Of a stretch of DNA of 64,000 bases, positions 58,791-64,000 are shown piece after piece. The stretch is taken from contig CM046299.1 of the NCBI GenBank assembly GCA_025267735.1, positions 32,316,887 through 32,380,886 on the forward strand, written 5' to 3'. The notes below the pieces were generated by a model, which worked only from the letters and a program-made list of their open reading frames with translations, did not search any database and was not told where the DNA came from. This DNA comes from Mactra quadrangularis (Eukaryota > Mollusca > Bivalvia > Venerida > Mactridae). Numbering within the stretch: the stretch's first letter is position 1; every line of letters begins with the position of its first letter. Both the position numbers and the translations under genes were made by a program.

Positions 58791-60020
58791 GCATCACTGC
58801 CTCAGCCTGTCTGTGTCAGTTTCTCTGTATTTTTTTCACTGTGACAGTCTATTTGTGTCAGCCCCTTTGCATTTGTCTTACTGTGACAGCCTCTCTGTAA
58901 TTATCTTACGGTGACAGCCTCTTTAATCAGTCTCTGTGTAACAGTTTGTCTGCAACAATTTCACTGTTACAGCATCTCTGTGTCAGTCTCTCTTTTTTAA
59001 TGTCACTATGTAAACCACCCTGTGTCAGTTTCAGTGTTTCACCATGTCAAACTCTTTGCTTCAGTCTCTCTATTTCAGTCAAAGGCAGTCTTTCTGTGTC
59101 TGCCTCTCTGTGGCAGTCATTATGCATGAGTCTATGTGTGCAGCATTACTGTCTCAGCCTCACTGTGTCAGTCTTTCTGTAACAGTCTCCCTGTGACAGC
59201 CTCACTGTTACAGTCTTTCTGTGACAATCTCACTGTGTCAGTCTCTCTGTATCATTGTGACAGTCTCTCTGTAACTGTCTCACTGTTACAGGCTCTCTGA
59301 GTCAGTTACACTCTGTCAGTCTCTCCGGCAGTCATTCTGTGTCAGTCTCTCTGTACAAGTCTCTCTGTGTCAGCCTCTCTATATCATTGTCACTGTGTCA
59401 GTCACAATGTGTCAGCTTTTTTGTGTCAGTCATTCTGTAACAGTCTCTTTGTGTCAGCCTCAATGTATGAGCCTCTCCTTTACACCATCTCTGAGTCAGT
59501 CTCTCTTTGACAGTCTCACTGTGGCAGGGTCAGTATATCTTTAACAGTCACACTAACATCTGTGCTGCTGTGTCAGTCTAACATAAGAATCTCTGCATCA
59601 GTTTCTCTGTGTCAGTCTACTTATTACATCCTCTCTGCAACAGTCTCTCTGTGAAAGTCTATCTGTAAAAGTATCTGCGTTACAGCCTCTTTGACAGTCT
59701 TAATGTGTCAGACTCTCTGTAATAGCCTCTCTTTGTCAGCTTCTCTGTGTCAACCTCACTATGTAAGTCTCACTGTAACAGCATCTTTGTGTCAGTCTCA
59801 CATTAACAGTCTCTGTGTCCTTCTCTCATTGACAGTTTCTCTGTGTCAATCTCACATAGACAGTCTCTCTGTGCCAGTCTCACATTGACTGTCTCCCTGT
59901 GTCAATCTCACATTGACTATCTCTGTGTCAATCTCACATTGACAGTCTCTCTGTGCCAGTCTCACATTGACAGTCTCCCTGTGTCAGTCTCACTTTGACA
60001 ATCTCTCTGTGTCAGTCTCA
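58791..60020 (+). repeat. ~14-15-bp pyrimidine-rich array C
   Basis: Irregular head-to-tail copies of an ACAGTCTCTCTGTG/TCAGTCTCACTGTG unit, often in pairs of about 28-30 bp. More diverged than B and D. The last part (59800-60010) is more regular, with TCACATTGACAGTCTCTCTG. It splits B from D, which share a unit. Confidence 0.88.
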
Positions 60021-61400
60021 CTGTGCCAGTACTCTCCTGTACTCTATAACTCAGTTCTTTCTTGTACTGTATTAATCAGTTCTCTCTTGTACTCTATCAC
60101 TCAGTTCTCTCTCGTACTGTATCACTCAGGTCTCTCTTGTACTCTATCACTCAGGTCTCTCTTGTACTCTATCACTCAGTTCTCTCTTGTACCATATCAC
60201 TCAGGTCTCTCTTGTACTCTATCACTCAGGTATCTCCTGTACTCTATCACTCAGTTATCTCTTGTACTGTATCACTCAGGTTTCTATTGTACTCTATCAC
60301 TCAGTTCTCTCATGTACTGTATCACTCAGGTATCTCTTGTACTCTATCACTCAGTTCTCTCTTGTACTATATCACTCAGTTCTCTATTGTACTATATCAC
60401 TCAGGTCTCTCTTGTACTCTTTCACTCAGGTATCTCTTGTACTCTATCACTCAGTTCTCTCTTGTACTGTATCACTCAGGTTTCTCTTGTACTCCTCAAT
60501 CAGTCCTCTCCAGACTCTATCCTTCAGTCCTCTCTAGTTCTATATCACTCAGTTCTCTGAAGCACTTTATCTTTATGTTCTTTCTTGTTCTTTATTACTC
60601 AGTTCTCTTTTGTGCTCCATTACTCAATTTTCTCTTGTACTCTCACTCAGTTCCCTATTGTACTATATTACTCAGTTCTCTACTGTACTATATCACTCAG
60701 TTCTCTTGTGTACTCTATTACTCAGTTCTCTTGTGTACTCTATTACTCAGTTCTCTCTTTTTCTCTATTACTTAGTTCTCTCTTGTACAATATTACTTAG
60801 GTCTCTCTTGTATTCTATCACTCAGTTCTCTCTTGTACTATATCACCAAGTTCTCTCTTGTACTATATTACTCAGTTCTTTCTTGTACTATATAACCAAG
60901 TTCTCTCCTGTACTATATAGCTCATTTCTTCTTTGTACTATACCACTCAGTTTTCTCTGTTGTTTTCTATCACTCAGTTCTCTCTTGTACTATATTACTC
61001 ATTTCTCTCAAGTATTCATTCACTCAGTTTTCTCTTCTACACTATAACTCAGTTCTCTCTTGTACTTTATAACTCAGTTCTCTCTTGTACTATATAACTC
61101 AGTTTTCTCTTGTACACTATCACTCAGGCCTCTCTTGTACTCTGTCTCTCTGTTTTCTCTTGTACTAAATTACTCAGTTGTCTCTTGTACTCTTATCATT
61201 CTCAGTTCTATTTTGTACTATATCACTCAGTTCTCTCTTGTACTATATCAAGCTGTTTGCTTTTGTACTCCATTACTCAGGTCTCTCTTGTACTATATTA
61301 CTCAGTTTTCTCTTGTACTATATCACTCAGTTCTCTCTTGTACTATATCACTCAGTTCTCTCTTATACTCTCTCACTCAGGTTTTTTTTGGTTCTCAATC
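60021..61400 (+). repeat. 25-bp pyrimidine-rich minisatellite array D
   Basis: About 55 copies of ACTCAGTTCTCTCTTGTACT plus a 5-bp ATATC/CTATC end. The unit aligns with the 25-bp units of array B (TTCTCTCTTGTA, TCACTCAG shared), so B and D are one family. Period 25 cycles through all three frames every 75 bp, producing overlapping frames that are not genes. Confidence 0.95.
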
Positions 61401-61782
61401 ACTTGTGTATTGTATGCTAGTGCATAAAATAGCTTTGTTATTTTCTTTTTTCCCTGAGGTAAAATTTCCCTTTCCTTGAAGTTTAATTCTATTTATCACA
61501 TGTTTTGCAAATGTGTTTAGTATTATTGAGAAATCTCATACAAGTATATTCTTCAATAGTAAAAAATGCAATGAAGACAGAAATATTCCTTTAACAATGT
61601 TGGTCCGTAAGTTGATGTTATCTTAATCATTAAATATAAAGGTACGAATTGCCTTAATTTTAATTTTGTCTCTTTTTTTCCTTAAGACCCTGCCAATTAC
61701 CCCTAAAAGTGAAAATAAACACTGGCTATCCAACTGCTTGAAAATAATATTCTTGTATGACACACATTACATTTAATTTCAG
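61401..61782. other. Unique DNA before the terminal candidate exon
   Basis: Ends in a good acceptor, ACATTTAATTTCAG|G, at 61782/61783. Nothing else recognised. Confidence 0.45.
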
Positions 61783-62490
61783 GAAACTTAGCTGAATTGT
61801 CATGAGTGTGGTAAAAGAATGATGGTGTGCAGCACCACAAAGGAATTACAAAGGAACTTCATTCAATAATGCAGAGCCAAGATGAACTTCTGTACTTATA
61901 TGGCTCATTACGTTTGTGTTGTGAAATCTTATAAAGTGTCTATCATTATTTTTTTAAAGTTTTGACATTTAAGGGTATTTTAATTCATGTATGAATACCT
62001 ATGACATTTTGAGAAATAATGCAGAAAGTATTCACAAATAAGAAAATACAATGTATATCATATTTATATGATTGAGTGTGGTAAAAATAATGTTTAACAT
62101 CCATTGTATTCAAGTTTTTCCACCTCCTGTCAACAGTTTTGTCACCAGAAGTATCAAACGTAAAAATACCTATTGTCTAAAACTCTTAGATACATTTTGT
62201 GATATACTGTGGGTAAAATAACATCCCAATATATTTTAATTAATATAATGTTCAAATACAAGTAATGTGTGTAATATTTCATGTTATCTAAGATAACACC
62301 TTTGATCATCATATTGTTGTACTATGATAGTTAGTTGAATACAGTTTAGTGTATATTAACAATCGTACACACCTTGTTGTATAAATACACATAAAATTAC
62401 AAAATACTTGTTGACTTTATGCTTTTTTATCAATAAAGCTTTTATATTTGTCAAACATGTTCTATTTTGTCTTTAATAAAATTATAAGAA
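61783..62490 (+). other. Putative terminal exon
   Basis: Starts after the acceptor at 61782 and ends near two AATAAA signals. All frames contain frequent stops, so it would be untranslated. It pairs with the upstream donor at 46440/46441. The assignment rests on motif quality only. Confidence 0.28.
62432..62480 (+). terminator. Two AATAAA poly(A) signals
   Basis: AATAAA at 62432-62437, followed by a T-rich stretch, and a second at 62475-62480. Such hexamers are frequent by chance in AT-rich DNA; the position after the candidate exon is the only support. Confidence 0.35.
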
Positions 62491-63793
62491 ATGTGACTGA
62501 TGTAAAATTGTGCTATTTAAACACATGCTACTAGTGGTTCAGTATGTTGCCATAATTAATGTTGACCTAAGTATTTACCATTCCATTGCTTAAGTATTTG
62601 TGCCGATAACCAAGCAGGTGATACGGAATGATAAAAATGTTTTGTGACTGGTAAGTATCTACAACTGTTACCAAAGTATGAGCTACAGATGTAAGTTTCT
62701 GTGCAATGTAGCAACTAACTTGTCTTGACAAGTGCAATTCATGAACTTTAGGATTGCAGTAAGTTTTACAATTGGATTTCTTAATCATGGTAAATGAAAG
62801 ATGGCTCTGCAATCAACATAGCTTATTTCTGTTAAATAGATCATACAATAATAATAACCTAGTATGTTTAGCTTATAACGAACAATGCAGTTGTTGACCA
62901 ATATATTGCATGCAAACACTTCTTGAATAAGTTGAAATATAAATTGTGCGACAGTGTTTGATTTAAAAATTGGATCAAGACTGCTCATTGTACGTATACA
63001 TTATATACTTTAGTTTTGTAATAAATCAAGATGTACTAGTACAGTAACGACTTAAGTGTATGCTTACTCCAAGAAGAGATTTGCACATTCTCAGTTATGG
63101 TATAGTTTGGGATCTAGTGTACATGACGTTCAATAGACGTTAATATGCTAATGATTTGATTTGACCTTTTGCCAATTTATTCTCTTTCTCGTGAGGCTAG
63201 CGTATAACTACATCATACCAAGGACCCATGATCATATACATGAAATGTTGCTAACTAGCTTAAAAAGTCGCTCATATAAATAGCGCATTTTAATAAGATA
63301 TTAAAATATCATGGATTGATGTTATATTAAGAGCTAGCATTGAATAATTATGACGTCAAAAAATACAATTTGATATTCACTTCATGCGTCTTTACGCCTC
63401 TTTACGTTATCTTACATACTTTAGTATGTAGCTACTATTACAGACAATATTAACAATTTGTGATTATTCTTTTTACTTAAACATGTTACAAATATCATAC
63501 TAATTAGAATTTGTCGTCCTTCATATCAACCATACAATAATTATTTATTTTAAACAAGAGGGATCTAATTAAAATTAACTTGGAATATCAAGATTTCATT
63601 ATTCAGTCATTCAGGAGTTGTCGTTCGTTGATTCGTTTGTGCAATAATTAAAAAAAATACTAAAAACTTTTTGTAGATTATTTATCAGAAATTAAGTGAA
63701 TGTCTATTAGATAATTTATGTGAAACCACAAGTTACGCCGTATCAACGTTGTTTGGCTTTTTTGAATCCAAGAACATAGCTAGTTGCGAAAAA
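62491..63793. other. AT-rich DNA, no gene seen
   Basis: No repeat or coding signal. The minus frames at 62567-62812 and 62785-62988 are not recognisable. Confidence 0.45.
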
Positions 63794-64000
63794 AATGTTT
63801 TGAGTAAATTCTGTTTGACATATATACGGCGTGACGGGATCCGTACATTCTATATAATGTTGTTATTATTTTTGCAAGAACTGAATGCTTTGAGCAAATT
63901 ATATTTTATATACACGGGATCCGTGCATTCCATATAAAATTGGTATTATTTGCACAAGAGCTAAATGTTTTGAGCATAATCTGTTTCAAATACACGGGGC
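63794..64000 (+). repeat. Start of an ~80-90-bp tandem repeat, cut by window end
   Basis: AATGTTTTGAG/AATGCTTTGAG starts units at 63794, 63884 and 63964. Each is followed by an ACACGGGATCCGT-like segment and TTATTATTTTTGCAAGA-like sequence. Two units and part of a third are present. Confidence 0.8.

Noticed and set aside
53149..61479. Many overlapping His/Ser/Leu/Tyr-rich frames
   Set aside because: They come from the 27- and 25-bp arrays; overlapping use of all frames and lack of unique sequence argue against coding.

Overview
This window is non-coding, repeat-dominated eukaryotic DNA. It is AT-rich, has no bacterial-style gene organisation, and has no long single-copy open reading frame. 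A tRNA-headed SINE ending in a short AT-rich tail, L1/Tx1-like and Jockey/CR1/I-like retrotransposon relics, many small TA-flanked foldback transposons and very long minisatellites together suggest a marine invertebrate, most likely a mollusc and probably a bivalve. That assignment is an inference from repeat style. No host gene was recognised. Long apparent proteins in the window come from tandem repeats whose period is a multiple of three, or from cycling frames.

Layout. 0.7-4.6 kb: a large foldback whose left arm was later hit by a TA-flanked MITE. 4.8-8.65 kb: a ~97-bp satellite with a ~1.07-kb higher-order repeat, and decayed inverted monomers at 9.5-9.8 kb. 9.8-14.4 kb: a 729-bp terminal-inverted-repeat element, the C-terminal relic of a non-LTR reverse transcriptase, and a second foldback. 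15.2-20.1 kb: three arrays in a row (a CATG-rich array, a 24-bp array, and an uninterrupted 899-bp ACTC run). 20.1-25.55 kb (minus strand): a decayed L1/Tx1-like ORF2 split by a 2,044-bp mariner-like insertion. 26-36 kb: nested repeats, including MITE copy B containing a SINE, a cysteine-protease-like fragment, a 3.1-kb DNA transposon inside a ~410-bp alternating repeat, stacked small foldbacks, and an L1-type ORF1 relic cut by a 1.1-kb transposon rich in CTTAAG motifs. 37.3-39.9 kb (plus strand): an internally deleted retroelement with RNase H and a second truncated copy behind it. 40.2-41.7 kb: MITE copy C and two further elements. 44.4-46.5 kb: splice-like signals, a SINE and a perfect 73-bp-stem palindrome. 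46.5-61.4 kb: almost 15 kb of minisatellite, as a 27-bp array followed by pyrimidine-rich 27/25-bp, ~14-15-bp and 25-bp arrays. 61.4-64 kb: mostly unique DNA with a possible terminal exon, two AATAAA signals and the start of another array.

How the parts relate. Nesting gives a relative chronology: foldback, then MITE A; MITE B, then SINE; L1-like ORF2, then mariner-like element; ~410-bp repeats, then the 3.1-kb transposon and the small foldbacks; 24-bp array, then a retroelement tail. The most interesting hypothesis is a spliced plus-strand transcript from about 44.5 to 62.5 kb. Its last intron would hold all 15 kb of minisatellites, of which about 8.2 kb would be UCUCU-rich RNA resembling a sponge for polypyrimidine-tract-binding protein. 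The exon calls rest on splice motifs only.
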